Assembly: GCA_002478115.1 (NCBI GenBank)
Contig: DLMH01000099.1
Coordinates: forward strand, 6,278-70,277
Length of the DNA: 64,000 nt
Source of the DNA: Candidatus Acidiferrum typicum
Lineage (GTDB): Bacteria > Acidobacteriota > Terriglobia > Acidiferrales > UBA7541
Reading direction: 5' to 3'
Shown: positions 44,088 through 53,340 of the stretch, piece by piece
How positions within the stretch are numbered: the first letter of the stretch is position 1
Layout: every line of letters starts with the position of its first letter
Position numbers and translations under genes: made by a program
Notes under the pieces: generated by a model
Told to the model about the DNA's origin: nothing
The model's database searches: none
The model's input: the letters and a program-made list of their open reading frames with translations, nothing else

Positions 44088-44187
44088 TGTCATCCCGAGC
44101 GCCGCGAGGGATCTGCTTTTCACAAAGAAGCGAGAAAGAAGCGGATTGCGAACCCCGTTCAAAAAATGAACGGGGCTCGGAATGACA
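44088..44187 (-). repeat. 100-bp dispersed hairpin repeat, copy 2 (inverted relative to copy 1)
   Basis: The ends TGTCATCCCGAG and CTCGGAATGACA flank 100 bases. On the minus strand the order and internal hairpin (CCCCGTTC...GAACGGGG) match the repeat at 6496-6595 base by base over most of its length. It lies between the nucleoside hydrolase start and the end of the TonB-dependent receptor gene. Confidence 0.8.
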
Positions 44188-44228
44188 ATTTCGAGGTTCT
44201 TTCGCAACGTCTCTAGCCGTGCAGTAGG

Positions 44229-47200
44229 CTAGAAGGTCAGCTTGAGTCCGAATTGCAGGACGCGCGGGTTGTTGACGGAAGACGAAACCGCGCCAAAACC
44301 CGAGCCAGATGCGATGTCAGCATACCCCGATCCCGGAACCGGGAGAGCGAATTGGGGATGATTGAACAGGTTGAAGAACTCCGCCCGGAAATTCAGACCC
44401 ACGTGCTCCCAGGGGAGAATGAACTGCTTGATGGCGGAGAAGTCTGAGTTGACAAAGCCCGGACCGTTAACCGGGGTTCGCGAGGCGTTGCCGAGTTCGC
44501 CGGCAGCTGGGAAGGCAAAGGCGCAAGGATTGAACCAATTCGCAACCGTATGCACTTGCGCGGGGGCCGTGCAACCGGGATTGGAGGCTACAGCCCCTCC
44601 CTTGTTGGGATCGCCAACCAGGTCCGGACGGTTGTAACTGTTTCCGTTATTTTCGAAGTTTACGCCAGTGGTGTTATCGCTGTTCACGACAAAGACAGGG
44701 AATCCAGAGGTGACTTTCTCAATGAGGGTGAACTGCCAGTTCCCGAGGATCGCATTGACGGGACCGTTCCAGTCGTGGCCAAATTGCTTCCCCTTGCCGA
44801 AGGGCAGGTCGTAGATGATGCTGGCGGAAAAGTTGTTGTTCAGGTTGATCTGGGAAAGTGCCCAATCGAGTTTTTGCCAGCCGGTCAACGGATAGTAGGT
44901 AGCTCCGATGGAACTCCCCAAGCCGTCGGTTAGGCCGTTATCGTAAGTGCGGGAGTAGGTATAGCTGATTAGAGCGTAGATGCCGTAGTGGGAGCCTTTC
45001 GTCTCCGCCTTAATCTGCAAACCGTTGTAGTGAGCATTGCCCTGATCGGTTGCATTGGCAATGGTGGAATACTGGAATCCTGTACCGTAATAGGGCGCCT
45101 GGACGAAGGCTCCGCCTGGTCCGCACCCCAGCGTGTACCCGGGGGTCCCGCAAGCCAAGGGAGTGCTGACGTTCAGGTTATTTCCATAGAACAGGATGTG
45201 GTCGCTGCGCGACCCAGCATAACCAGCGGTGAGAACAATCTGACCAGGCAACTGGCGCTCCACGTTGATGTTGAACTGCTGGACGGTGCCCAGCTTGAAG
45301 TTGGTGTTCTGAGCAATAATCGTCCCCGTGAAATCTGCCTGCGGTGGCGGAGCACTAAAGGTCTGGAAACCATCGGACAGGCTGAACGCCGTGGGGGCCA
45401 GGTTATAGGGAGGCAAGGTATAGGGAGGTTGGTTATAGGGCGCCTGGGCGCATAGGGCCGTGGCAAATGTGCAATTACCTCCGAAGGCGAAGGCGTCGGA
45501 TTCCGCATAGGTTGACGGATTCTGCCACAAGCCTTGCGAGCCCTGATTCCACGAAGAGTCATGGAAGATGGCATAACCAGCGCGAATTGCGGTGTTGTCC
45601 TTGCCAAAAGGCTTCCAGGCCAGCCCGATGCGGGGCTCGAGCGCGGTTTTGTCGAATTGAATGCCCGCCCACTTGCCCGCGTTTACGCCGGGAGTCAGGA
45701 ACTCTCCCGTGGCAGGATTGAAGTCCGCTTGGCGGTTGTCCACTTCGGAGGTTGGGGTCGTCAAATTCCAGGCGAAGCCCAGATTCAGAGTAAGACTGCG
45801 GGTGATCCGCCAATCGTCCTGAACAAACGGGCGGAAGATCTTCCAGCGGCGGCCGGTGGTGGTGCCGCCGAAAGTTTGATCGTGAATCGCAAGGCTTGGC
45901 AGGCCGAGCAGGAAGTCCGCCACGGCATCGTTGGTCCAGAGACCGGTTATGATCCAATAGCCATCCTGGAAACCTTCCGTTTGTGTGTTCAACTGATTGG
46001 CGCGGATGCCCATGCCCACCTTGATGTCGTGCCTGCCGCGAATCAGGTCCAGCGTGTCGCTGATGGAAAAGACGTTGGTGCCGCCGATGAACGGCGCGAA
46101 GCCGCGGTCGCCGAGGGACCAGTAGCCGCCGTCAAACTGGGTGGAAGTCAATCCGCAACTGATAAAAGGCGCAACACAGTCGTTGCTGGCGTTGCAGTTG
46201 AGATTCGCGCCGGGAATCTGGAATATTTGGGATTGGCAACTCCTATAACCCTGCGAAGTGATGTAATCGAAAATGCGATTATAACCACCGCTGACCTGGT
46301 TGACGGTCGTGGGCGAAAAAATGTGCGTCTCGGAGAGGGCGATGTTCCTGCCGTGGTTGATGATTCCCTGAGAGCTGCCGAAGGGATTGGCCTCGGCAAA
46401 GCTCGGCGGGTTGGAGCCACCGGGAACAGCAGAGAAGGCCTGGTCGTAGCTGAAGCGGGCAAATACAGTGTCCGCGACGGTAAAGTTGTGATCCAAGCGA
46501 ACGTCAAATTTGGTTTCGTTCAGATCACGGATCGGTTCATTGACGTAGTTGTAGGAATCGTTGCCCGTGACGTTCGGAGTCGGGAAAAGAGCGAGCATTT
46601 TCACCGCGATCGGATTGAACAGGCCGTTCGCGAGCTGGTTCCCCGTGATGCCGGGTCCCGGGATCTTGTTACAGGGCGTCCCGGCTGCTTGGCTTCCATT
46701 CGCATTCACTGGCATAGGATTGCCGCTGCCATCGCACTGAAAATAGATACTGGGTCCCTCTGGAACATTGGGAATGTTGGGATTGACGAGGGCCCTCAGG
46801 AAAGTAACGGGGTCAGGCGTCGAGGTGCCGACGGGGCGCACATTGCCCAGAGCATCCTTGGAGAAATCACCATTGAGCATCGCAGCGCTGGGAACCAAGC
46901 CCGTGAAGGTAATGCCCTTGCGCTGATACTTTTGTTCGCCATCAATGAAGAAGAAGGTCTTGTTCTTGCGAATGGGCCCGCCGAGGGAGCCGCCGAACTG
47001 ATTCAGATTGAACTTTTCCGGCAGGATGGCGAAATAGCTCTTGGCGTCCAGAGAGGTATTACGCAGAAATTCAAACAGGGAGCCGTGAAAATCGTTTCCT
47101 CCCGATTTCGTGGTGACCAGAACCGTGGGTCCCCCGCGAGTTCCGTATTCCGCGGAGTAGTTGTACGTGAGAACCTTAAACTCCTGAATGGAGTCGATGG

Positions 47201-47861
47201 AAGAGAGAATGGCGATCCCGCCGGCAGTCAGCTCGTTATTGTCATTGCCGTCCAAAAGCCAATCCGTGCTATTGGCGCGGGAACCGCCGACAGAGAGAGA
47301 GAAGGATCCGCGAGCGGAAACTTCACTGCTCGGGGCGCCGTTGAAAAAGCTGTTGTTATTGGTTTCCTGGGTGGTGCCAGGAGTAAGCGTAGCGAGTTGC
47401 ACGAAATCGCGCCCGTTCAGGGGCAGCTGCGTCACCTGCTCTGAGGTGATAACCTGCCCGAGAGAGGGGTTGGTAGTCTCAACGGCAACGGCGGCGGCGG
47501 AGACTTCGATTTGGGAAGAGACCGTGGAGGGCGAGAGGGTGAAATCCACTTCACGGCCCTCGTCAACCTGAAGCCTCAGGTCTTTTGTTTCGCCGGTGCG
47601 GAAGCCCTGGAATTCCGCGCGCACAGTATAGTTACCTATCGGGAGCAAGGGGAAAAGGTAGTGGCCGGCATCATCGGTTTTTGTCTGGCGCGAGACACCG
47701 GTGCCCTGCGAAGTGGCCGTGACGGTGGCGCCGGAGATTGCGCCGCCCGAAGTATCCAAGACGGCCCCGGAAAAACTGCCCGTTGCCTGGCCACGTGAAG
47801 CCGGAGAAAAACACAGAACGGCGAAACACGCGATCAACGAAAAAAACAATCTACCCCTCAT
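44229..47861 (-). CDS. TonB-dependent outer-membrane receptor, Oar-like (1210 aa)
   Basis: This outer-membrane beta-barrel would take up a large or scarce substrate using TonB energy. The ATG at 47861 is preceded by AAGGAG with 8-base spacing and gives a signal peptide (LFFSLIACFAVLCFSPASRG). Next comes a carboxypeptidase-regulatory-like beta sandwich (SFSGAVLDTSGGAISGATVT, then DDAGHYLFPLLPIGNYTVRA). A plug domain (VTQLPLNGRDFVQLATLTPG, then LVTTKSGGNDFHGSLFEFLR) and a long barrel follow, ending with the outer-membrane signature residue Phe (VLQFGLKLTF). Its place among nucleoside genes suggests nucleosides or nucleic-acid fragments as cargo. This is inferred from context; family members are not substrate-assignable from sequence alone. 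Confidence 0.92.
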   Translation of the reverse strand: MRGRLFFSLIACFAVLCFSPASRGQATGSFSGAVLDTSGGAISGATVTATSQGTGVSRQTKTDDAGHYLFPLLPIGNYTVRAEFQGFRTGETKDLRLQVDEGREVDFTLSPSTVSSQIEVSAAAVAVETTNPSLGQVITSEQVTQLPLNGRDFVQLATLTPGTTQETNNNSFFNGAPSSEVSARGSFSLSVGGSRANSTDWLLDGNDNNELTAGGIAILSSIDSIQEFKVLTYNYSAEYGTRGGPTVLVTTKSGGNDFHGSLFEFLRNTSLDAKSYFAILPEKFNLNQFGGSLGGPIRKNKTFFFIDGEQKYQRKGITFTGLVPSAAMLNGDFSKDALGNVRPVGTSTPDPVTFLRALVNPNIPNVPEGPSIYFQCDGSGNPMPVNANGSQAAGTPCNKIPGPGITGNQLANGLFNPIAVKMLALFPTPNVTGNDSYNYVNEPIRDLNETKFDVRLDHNFTVADTVFARFSYDQAFSAVPGGSNPPSFAEANPFGSSQGIINHGRNIALSETHIFSPTTVNQVSGGYNRIFDYITSQGYRSCQSQIFQIPGANLNCNASNDCVAPFISCGLTSTQFDGGYWSLGDRGFAPFIGGTNVFSISDTLDLIRGRHDIKVGMGIRANQLNTQTEGFQDGYWIITGLWTNDAVADFLLGLPSLAIHDQTFGGTTTGRRWKIFRPFVQDDWRITRSLTLNLGFAWNLTTPTSEVDNRQADFNPATGEFLTPGVNAGKWAGIQFDKTALEPRIGLAWKPFGKDNTAIRAGYAIFHDSSWNQGSQGLWQNPSTYAESDAFAFGGNCTFATALCAQAPYNQPPYTLPPYNLAPTAFSLSDGFQTFSAPPPQADFTGTIIAQNTNFKLGTVQQFNINVERQLPGQIVLTAGYAGSRSDHILFYGNNLNVSTPLACGTPGYTLGCGPGGAFVQAPYYGTGFQYSTIANATDQGNAHYNGLQIKAETKGSHYGIYALISYTYSRTYDNGLTDGLGSSIGATYYPLTGWQKLDWALSQINLNNNFSASIIYDLPFGKGKQFGHDWNGPVNAILGNWQFTLIEKVTSGFPVFVVNSDNTTGVNFENNGNSYNRPDLVGDPNKGGAVASNPGCTAPAQVHTVANWFNPCAFAFPAAGELGNASRTPVNGPGFVNSDFSAIKQFILPWEHVGLNFRAEFFNLFNHPQFALPVPGSGYADIASGSGFGAVSSSVNNPRVLQFGLKLTF

Positions 47862-48547
47862 AAGCAAGACTCCTTTCGGCACCCCGGTTACCACAAACGT
47901 CCAGACTCAAAGCAGAACTGCTTCCCCTTGATTCGAGATACAAATAGATGCAAGAACTTATCCTCGTCCACGTTCGCGCAAACCTGGTATTCGGCTCGAC
48001 CTTGATCACTCTACGCGAAGCGGCCGTCATTCTCCAGGCGGTCGAGAGGCTCAAACCAATGACCCAGACCGTCCTGGGAAACATCGGCTGGAGGAAGGCT
48101 CGAACGCTTTCAGCTAAGTGCTTGAAGGTAAACCTGGAGATACACTCGGCAAGATCGGGAAAAGCGGTATTATCCCCCGCTTCCTTGAGTGGAGGATTTT
48201 TGGACGAGACGCTTTTCAGAGTGTTCACCCCAATAATCAAAAGTTGACGTAGGTTAGTGTTCCGTTCGGGAAAGTGTCAAGTTAAAAGTGACGTTTACAA
48301 AATGCAGCTTGTGGAAGAAATTGCAAAACATTTTGGAGAATAAGGTGACTATGAAAAACGGGAGACTGCCCTGAACAACCAGGCGACCTGCTAGTATCGA
48401 AAAATAAAATGAGAGGCATTTAATACACGCATGGGCAAGACAATCGCTTCGCGCGCAGGCGCAGCCTGTTCTTTCTTGCCGGATTGCATTACCCTTGACT
48501 GAGTTCACGCCGAAACGACATCCGGCGTGTGTGCTATTCGCAAACCA
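47862..48547. other. 686-base region upstream of the TonB-dependent receptor
   Basis: The region lies between the rbsK stop and the receptor start, both on the minus strand. Open frames on either strand (for example 47948-48247) overlap each other and have no family features. A CAAAATG / CATTTTG dyad occurs at 48298-48335, and a GACGTTTACA half-site near 48291 resembles the operator-like motif before the second receptor. It probably holds the receptor promoter. Confidence 0.35.
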
Positions 48548-49486
48548 CTACGGTCTTCCGTTGCGACGTGTCCATTCTGCTTCGAACTCTACGCGAGTGT
48601 GGAAGGAAGTCTGTGTGCCGACGCGCATCGTGGAAAGAGCGGCGTAGAGGCTGGCCCTTGTTAGTGCGTCTTTTTCCGGCAGACCCTCGGCGAGAAAGAC
48701 AGCGAAGCTGCCGATGAAGGCGTCGCCCGCGCCGGTCGTGTCTGTCGGCGTCACGGGAAAAGGCGGCAGAAGTTCGCTGGCCTCCGCAGTGGCCAGGAGC
48801 GATCCGCGCGCGCCCAGCGTGAGAATAACGCGGCGGAAGCCCAGTTGAAGAAGTGCGGTGGCGCATTTTCTCGCGTCATCGGTGCAGTGTACCGGCAGAC
48901 CGGTGATCAACTCGGCTTCGCTTTCATTAGGCACGAAATAGTCTGCCCCACAGAGACTGTCCGCCCGGATGGGTTGTGCGGGGGCGGGATTGACGATGCA
49001 GCGGATGCCATGCTTGCGCGCAAATTGCACGGTGTACGCGACAGTGTCGAGCGGGATTTCAAATTGCAGCACAATCGTGTCCACGCCGCGCAGGGCGGCC
49101 GCGGCTGCGTCCACATCGGCGGGCTGCAACGTGTCGTTCGCGCCTTTCACGACAATGATGCGGTTCTGGCCGTTGGGTTCGACAAAAATGGGCGCAACGC
49201 CGCTGGAAACTCCGTCAACAATCCGCACGCGAGAGGCATCGATACCGATGTTCGTGAAATTGTCCACGGTGGCCTGGCCAAAGAGGTCGTTGCCTACGTT
49301 GGCGACCATCACAACGTCCGCACCGCAAAGGCGCGCGGCGACCGCTTGATTCGCGCCCTTGCCGCCAAAGCCCAGATGGAAACTCTTCCCGAACAGGGTT
49401 TCGCCAGGGCGCGGAAACGTATCACTGAATGTGGTTAGATCAACATTGGCACTGCCGACGACGGCAATCCGCGGCTTTCGCGACAT
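48548..49486 (-). CDS. rbsK: Ribokinase-type PfkB-family sugar kinase
   Basis: This kinase phosphorylates ribose (or deoxyribose) at C5 with ATP. The ATG at 49486 follows GGAG and gives 312 residues; the longer frame adds an unlikely leader. Family signatures are RIAVVGSANVDLTTFSDTFP, then FGGKGANQAVAARLCGADVV, PAPAQPIR, YFVPNESEAELITGL, LTLGARGSLL, and the anion-hole and catalytic-base segment DTTGAGDAFIGSFAVFLAEG. It heads the minus-strand half of the nucleoside island and diverges from the phosphorylase operon. The substrate could be ribose from nucleoside hydrolysis, or deoxyribose to feed DeoC directly; sequence alone does not decide. Confidence 0.92.
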   Translation of the reverse strand: MSRKPRIAVVGSANVDLTTFSDTFPRPGETLFGKSFHLGFGGKGANQAVAARLCGADVVMVANVGNDLFGQATVDNFTNIGIDASRVRIVDGVSSGVAPIFVEPNGQNRIIVVKGANDTLQPADVDAAAAALRGVDTIVLQFEIPLDTVAYTVQFARKHGIRCIVNPAPAQPIRADSLCGADYFVPNESEAELITGLPVHCTDDARKCATALLQLGFRRVILTLGARGSLLATAEASELLPPFPVTPTDTTGAGDAFIGSFAVFLAEGLPEKDALTRASLYAALSTMRVGTQTSFHTRVEFEAEWTRRNGRP

Positions 49487-49636
49487 TCGTTCTCCTGTTG
49501 CAGCAACACGCGGAAAAATATACCAGCGGCCGGAAATGAGCAAGTGCGCCGGGAAACGCGGGGATGCGCAAACTGACGGCAGCATCCTGGAGTTTTCAAA
49601 GGAACATTTTCCCGGTTACTCAAACGCAGCACCCAA

Positions 49637-49750
49637 TGTCATCCTGAGGGGTGCGTCGTTTGCGCTCCGAAGGATCTCAATTTGCGCCCCGTTCACGATT
49701 CCGGCCCTGAGGTCCTTCGGCGACCCTCATCGGATCGCCTCAGGATGACA
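49637..49750 (+). repeat. 114-bp dispersed repeat with 13-bp inverted ends
   Basis: TGTCATCCTGAGG at 49637-49649 and CCTCAGGATGACA at 49738-49750 are perfect inverted ends. The interior (CCGAAGGATCTCAATTTG, GAGGTCCTTCGGCGA) is shared with 38312-38502. It sits in the 387-base gap between the divergent rbsK and phosphorylase genes, 124 bases before the latter, so it lies inside the leader or promoter region of the plus-strand operon. Confidence 0.85.
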
Positions 49751-49873
49751 ATGCTTTGCTGAGCCCGATGAACAGACAAGTTGCATTTCATGAGAAATCC
49801 CAACTTCCCTTGTTGGCAAGCGCGTTGACGGCCATTTCCGCGGATGTTAGGCTCGCACTTCCTTTACATCAGC

Positions 49874-51184
49874 ATGCGCGCCGTCGACCTCATTCGAAAA
49901 AAACGCGATTCCGGGGAACACACCCTCGAAGAAATTCAGTTCCTCATTTCCGGCTACACCAAAGGCGACATCCCCGACTATCAGATGGCCGCATGGCTGA
50001 TGGCCGCATGGATTCGCGGCTTAAACCGTGCGGAGTTGGCCGCCCTGACGGAAGTGATGCTGTATTCCGGTGAAGTGGTGAGTCACGCGGACATTCCCGG
50101 CAAAAAGGTGGACAAGCACTCCACCGGCGGCGTGGGCGACAAGACCTCCTTGATTGTGGCCCCGATTGTGGCGGCCGGCGGCCTCACGGTCCCGATGATC
50201 AGCGGCCGCGGGCTGGGCCACACCGGCGGGACGCTGGACAAACTGGAAGCGATTCCGGGATTCAACACGGCGCTCAGTCTAGGCGAATTTCGCCGCGTGC
50301 TGCGCGAGTGCGGCATGGCGCTCATCGGGCAGACGGCGGAGATTGCTCCGGCTGACAAGAAAATCTACGCTCTCCGAGACGTCACTTCCACGGTCGAAAA
50401 TGTTGGCCTCATCTGCGCTTCCATCATGAGCAAGAAACTCGCCGAAGGCATTGACGCGCTCGTGCTGGACGTGAAGACCGGATCGGGCGCCTTCATGCCC
50501 AGGGAAGAAGACGCGGTGCATCTTGCCGAAGTGATGGTGGAGACCGCGCAACGCATGGGCAAGAAAGCGGTGGCGCTGATTACCGACATGGAGCAACCGC
50601 TTGGGCGCATGGCAGGTCATTCTCACGAAGTGATCGAATCGATTGATGTACTGAAGGGAAATGGCCCGAGCGATTTGCACGAACTCAGCCTGGAGCTCTC
50701 CGCCTGGATGTTCTACCTCGGCGAACGCACGGCCTCCGTCGATGACGGGCGCGCTCTTGCGGAGAAGATGATCGCCACCGGGCAAGCCTTGGAAAAATTT
50801 CGCCAGGGAATCAAACTGCAAGGCGGCGATGCTCGCGTTGTGGATGACACTTCCCTGCTTCCCCTGGCGCGAAATCGCGCGGAGATATCGAGCCCGAAGC
50901 ACGGATACATCCGCGACACGGATTGCCTGCAATTCGGGATCGCGCTGGCCATGCTGGGTGGCGGCCGCGAAAAGAAGGAAGATGCCATCGATCATGGCGT
51001 CGGCCTGGAATTCCACAAGCGCATCGGCGATCGCGTGGCGGCTGGAGAAAAACTGGTCACAATCCACTACAATTCGCAGACGAAACTCGCGGAAGCCACG
51101 GAAATGATCGCCTCCAGCTTCGAGATTGGGGAGACCGCTCCGGCTCCTCGCCCGCTGATCCGCAGAATTCTCGGCGGATCGTAA
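49874..51184 (+). CDS. pdp: Pyrimidine-nucleoside (thymidine) phosphorylase
   Basis: This enzyme cleaves thymidine, deoxyuridine or uridine with phosphate to give the base and (deoxy)ribose 1-phosphate. From ATG 49874 it has 436 residues, typical of the family. The signature region KVDKHSTGGVGDKTSLIVAP is intact, followed by MISGRGLGHTGGTLDKLEAI, the active-site region IYALRDVTSTV, and LDVKTGSGAFM. The C-terminal domain has DAIDHGVGLEFHKRIGDRV. It is the first gene of the plus-strand nucleoside operon, 44 bases before nupC. A DeoA-type thymidine phosphorylase is an alternative name; the length and end favour the pyrimidine-nucleoside type. Upstream start 49844 is possible. Confidence 0.93.
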   Translation: MRAVDLIRKKRDSGEHTLEEIQFLISGYTKGDIPDYQMAAWLMAAWIRGLNRAELAALTEVMLYSGEVVSHADIPGKKVDKHSTGGVGDKTSLIVAPIVAAGGLTVPMISGRGLGHTGGTLDKLEAIPGFNTALSLGEFRRVLRECGMALIGQTAEIAPADKKIYALRDVTSTVENVGLICASIMSKKLAEGIDALVLDVKTGSGAFMPREEDAVHLAEVMVETAQRMGKKAVALITDMEQPLGRMAGHSHEVIESIDVLKGNGPSDLHELSLELSAWMFYLGERTASVDDGRALAEKMIATGQALEKFRQGIKLQGGDARVVDDTSLLPLARNRAEISSPKHGYIRDTDCLQFGIALAMLGGGREKKEDAIDHGVGLEFHKRIGDRVAAGEKLVTIHYNSQTKLAEATEMIASSFEIGETAPAPRPLIRRILGGS

Positions 51185-51228
51185 GTTTGCTGTTTAAGTT
51201 TCTGGGGTTCAGCGCATAAGGAGACAGA

Positions 51229-52461
51229 ATGGAAAGATTCGCGGGAGTGCTTGGCATGATGTTCCTGCTTGGCCTGGCATATCTTTTCAGCACGGCGCGC
51301 AAGGCCATCCGGTTGAAAACTGTGCTATGGGGACTGGGCCTCCAGCTTGTCTTTGGCGTGTTTGTGCTGAAATTTGCAGTGGGCCGCGCCATCTTTCAGT
51401 ACTTAGGTGACGCGGTAAACAAACTGCTGAGTTTCGCCTTCGCCGGATCCACGTTCGTTTTCGGCGGCCTGGGCATGAAAACTTCCTCGTTCGGTTTTAT
51501 CTTCGCGTTTCAGGTGCTGCCCGCGATTATCTTCATTGCGGCCGTCTTTGCGTTTCTTTATCACATTGGCGTGATGCAGGTCTTCATTCGCGCCTTTGCC
51601 TGGGTGATGACCCGGGTTATGGGGGCCAGCGGCGCGGAGTCGCTGGATATCGCCGCCAGTATTTTTATGGGACAGACGGAGGCTCCGCTCACCATACGCC
51701 CCTTCCTGAACAAGCTGACGAAATCCGAACTGATGTGCGTGATGACCTGCGGCATGGCGCATGTGTCCGGCGGAATCATGGCGGCGTACATCGCTTCCGG
51801 CGTGGAGGCAAAACACTTGTTGACCGCCGTGATCATGACCGCGCCGGGCACGCTCCTGATGGCAAAAATGCTGGTGCCGGAAACGGAGCAGCCGCTCACC
51901 GGCGGGCGCGTGCAGATGCCCGAGATGGAGAAGGAAGCCAATTTTCTCGGCGCGATCTCTCGCGGCACGTCGGACGGCCTGCAATTGGCGATTAACGTTG
52001 GCGCCATGCTGATCTCGTTCATCGCGTTGCTGGCGCTGGTGGATTTCCTGATCGGAGGCGCGCACGGCTGGCTGGCAGTCCATCATTTTCCGTGGTTCCC
52101 CTCGAGCCTGGGGCAGTTCTTCGGGTGGATTTTTGCGCCGGTCGCATGGCTCGTTGGGGTGCCCTGGAAAGATGCGCCCCAGATCGGCTATCTCCTGGGA
52201 ACGCGCATGACCATCAATGAGGTGGTGGCCTTCGCAAAGCTTGGCCAAATGAGAGGTTCGCTCGATCCGCGGTCCTTTACCATTGCGACCTTTGCGCTTT
52301 GCGGCTTTGCCAACTTCAGCTCCATCGGCATCCAGATCGGCGGGATTGGCGCGCTTGCGCCGGAACAGCGCGGGCAGTTGGCGAGATTCGGGATTCGCGC
52401 CATGCTCGCTGGAACGATGGCCAACCTCATGTCTGCCTGCATCGTGGGAATCCTCACATGA
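51229..52461 (+). CDS. nupC: Concentrative nucleoside transporter (NupC/CNT family)
   Basis: This inner-membrane symporter brings nucleosides into the cytosol with protons or sodium. Its 410 residues form about ten spans. CNT hallmarks are FAFAGSTFVFGGLGMKTSSF, then FIFAFQVLPAIIFIAAVFAF, the substrate-binding SIFMGQTEAPLTIRPFL, MCVMTCGMAHVSGGIMAAYI, and the late TFALCGFANFSSIGIQIGGI. Its stop codon overlaps the next start by four bases (ATGA at 52458-52461), so it is coupled to the purine nucleoside phosphorylase. A GGAGAC box lies just before its own ATG. Ion and nucleoside preference are not predictable here. Confidence 0.95.
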   Translation: MERFAGVLGMMFLLGLAYLFSTARKAIRLKTVLWGLGLQLVFGVFVLKFAVGRAIFQYLGDAVNKLLSFAFAGSTFVFGGLGMKTSSFGFIFAFQVLPAIIFIAAVFAFLYHIGVMQVFIRAFAWVMTRVMGASGAESLDIAASIFMGQTEAPLTIRPFLNKLTKSELMCVMTCGMAHVSGGIMAAYIASGVEAKHLLTAVIMTAPGTLLMAKMLVPETEQPLTGGRVQMPEMEKEANFLGAISRGTSDGLQLAINVGAMLISFIALLALVDFLIGGAHGWLAVHHFPWFPSSLGQFFGWIFAPVAWLVGVPWKDAPQIGYLLGTRMTINEVVAFAKLGQMRGSLDPRSFTIATFALCGFANFSSIGIQIGGIGALAPEQRGQLARFGIRAMLAGTMANLMSACIVGILT

Positions 52462-53324
52462 GCCTTCTGAGTAAGGGGAAAACCGCCAAGCCCGGAGAAG
52501 AATTTATTCGCGCGGAAGCAGCGGCACGATTCCTGCTGAAGCAAACAAAGCTACGGCCGAAAATCGCAGTGGTGCTGGGCTCCGGATTAGGCGCGTTTGC
52601 GGACGAGTTCGCCAGCGCAGTGCGGATTCCTTACGCGAAGATTCCCAATTTCCCGCGCTCGACGGCCATCGGCCACGCGGGCCAGTTGGTGATTGGCAAG
52701 GTGGACGGCATCGAGGTTGCCGCAATGCAGGGTCGCGTGCACCTTTATGAAGGCTACTCCGTGAAGGATGTCGCTTTCCCCATCCGCGTTTTCGCCGGGA
52801 TGGGCGTAAAGGCGGTAATTCTCACGAATGCCGCGGGTGGGATCAAAAAGGAATTCACGCAAGGGCGGCTCGTGGTCCTTTCTGATCACATCAATCTGCA
52901 GGGCGTAAACCCACTCTCTGGCCCCAACGACGAGAATTTCGGCGCACGCTTCCCGGACATGAGCAGGGCCTATGACAAGCGATTTCGGGAACTGACGCTT
53001 GCCGAAGGCCGCCGGCTCGGCATCGCACTGGGCGAGGGCGTCTATGCCGCGCTGGCCGGGCCGAGCTACGAAACTCCGGCGGAGATTCGCTACCTGAAGA
53101 CCATCGGAGCCGATCTTGTGGGGATGTCCACGGTCCCGGAGGTTATCGCAGCGCGTCATTCCGGCATACGCGTGCTGGGAATTTCCTGCGTAACGAATGC
53201 GGCGGCTGGAATCCTCGATCAACCGCTCGATCACAACGAAGTTCTGCAAACAGCGGAACGCGTGAAAGGCCAGTTCATCGCGCTGCTGCGCGCCGTGATT
53301 CCGGACGTCGCTTCCGCGCTATGA
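52458..53324 (+). CDS. punA: Purine nucleoside phosphorylase (trimeric PNP type)
   Basis: This enzyme cleaves inosine, guanosine and their deoxy forms with phosphate. From the ATG at 52458, overlapping the nupC stop, it has 288 residues. Motifs are IAVVLGSGLGAFADEF, NFPRSTAIGHAGQLVIGKVD, then MQGRVHLYEGYSVKDVAFPI, TNAAGGIKKEFTQGRLVVLS and DHINLQGVNPLSGPND. The later AALAGPSYETPAEIRYLKTI is followed by GADLVGMSTVPEVIAARHSG and ISCVTNAAAGI. The Glu/Asn pair typical of trimeric, 6-oxopurine-specific PNP is in GPSYETP and CVTNAAAG. It belongs to the operon pdp-nupC-punA-cdd. Confidence 0.94.
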   Translation: MSLLSKGKTAKPGEEFIRAEAAARFLLKQTKLRPKIAVVLGSGLGAFADEFASAVRIPYAKIPNFPRSTAIGHAGQLVIGKVDGIEVAAMQGRVHLYEGYSVKDVAFPIRVFAGMGVKAVILTNAAGGIKKEFTQGRLVVLSDHINLQGVNPLSGPNDENFGARFPDMSRAYDKRFRELTLAEGRRLGIALGEGVYAALAGPSYETPAEIRYLKTIGADLVGMSTVPEVIAARHSGIRVLGISCVTNAAAGILDQPLDHNEVLQTAERVKGQFIALLRAVIPDVASAL

Positions 53325-53340
53325 TTCTGGTTAACGGAAA

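Noticed and set aside
45534-47444. Plus-strand frame of 636 codons inside the first TonB-dependent receptor
   Set aside because: Antisense to a well supported receptor gene; no ribosome site and no family motif.
47948-48247. Overlapping frames on both strands upstream of the first receptor
   Set aside because: Neither has a recognisable motif or a good ribosome site; the region is better explained as a promoter/leader.
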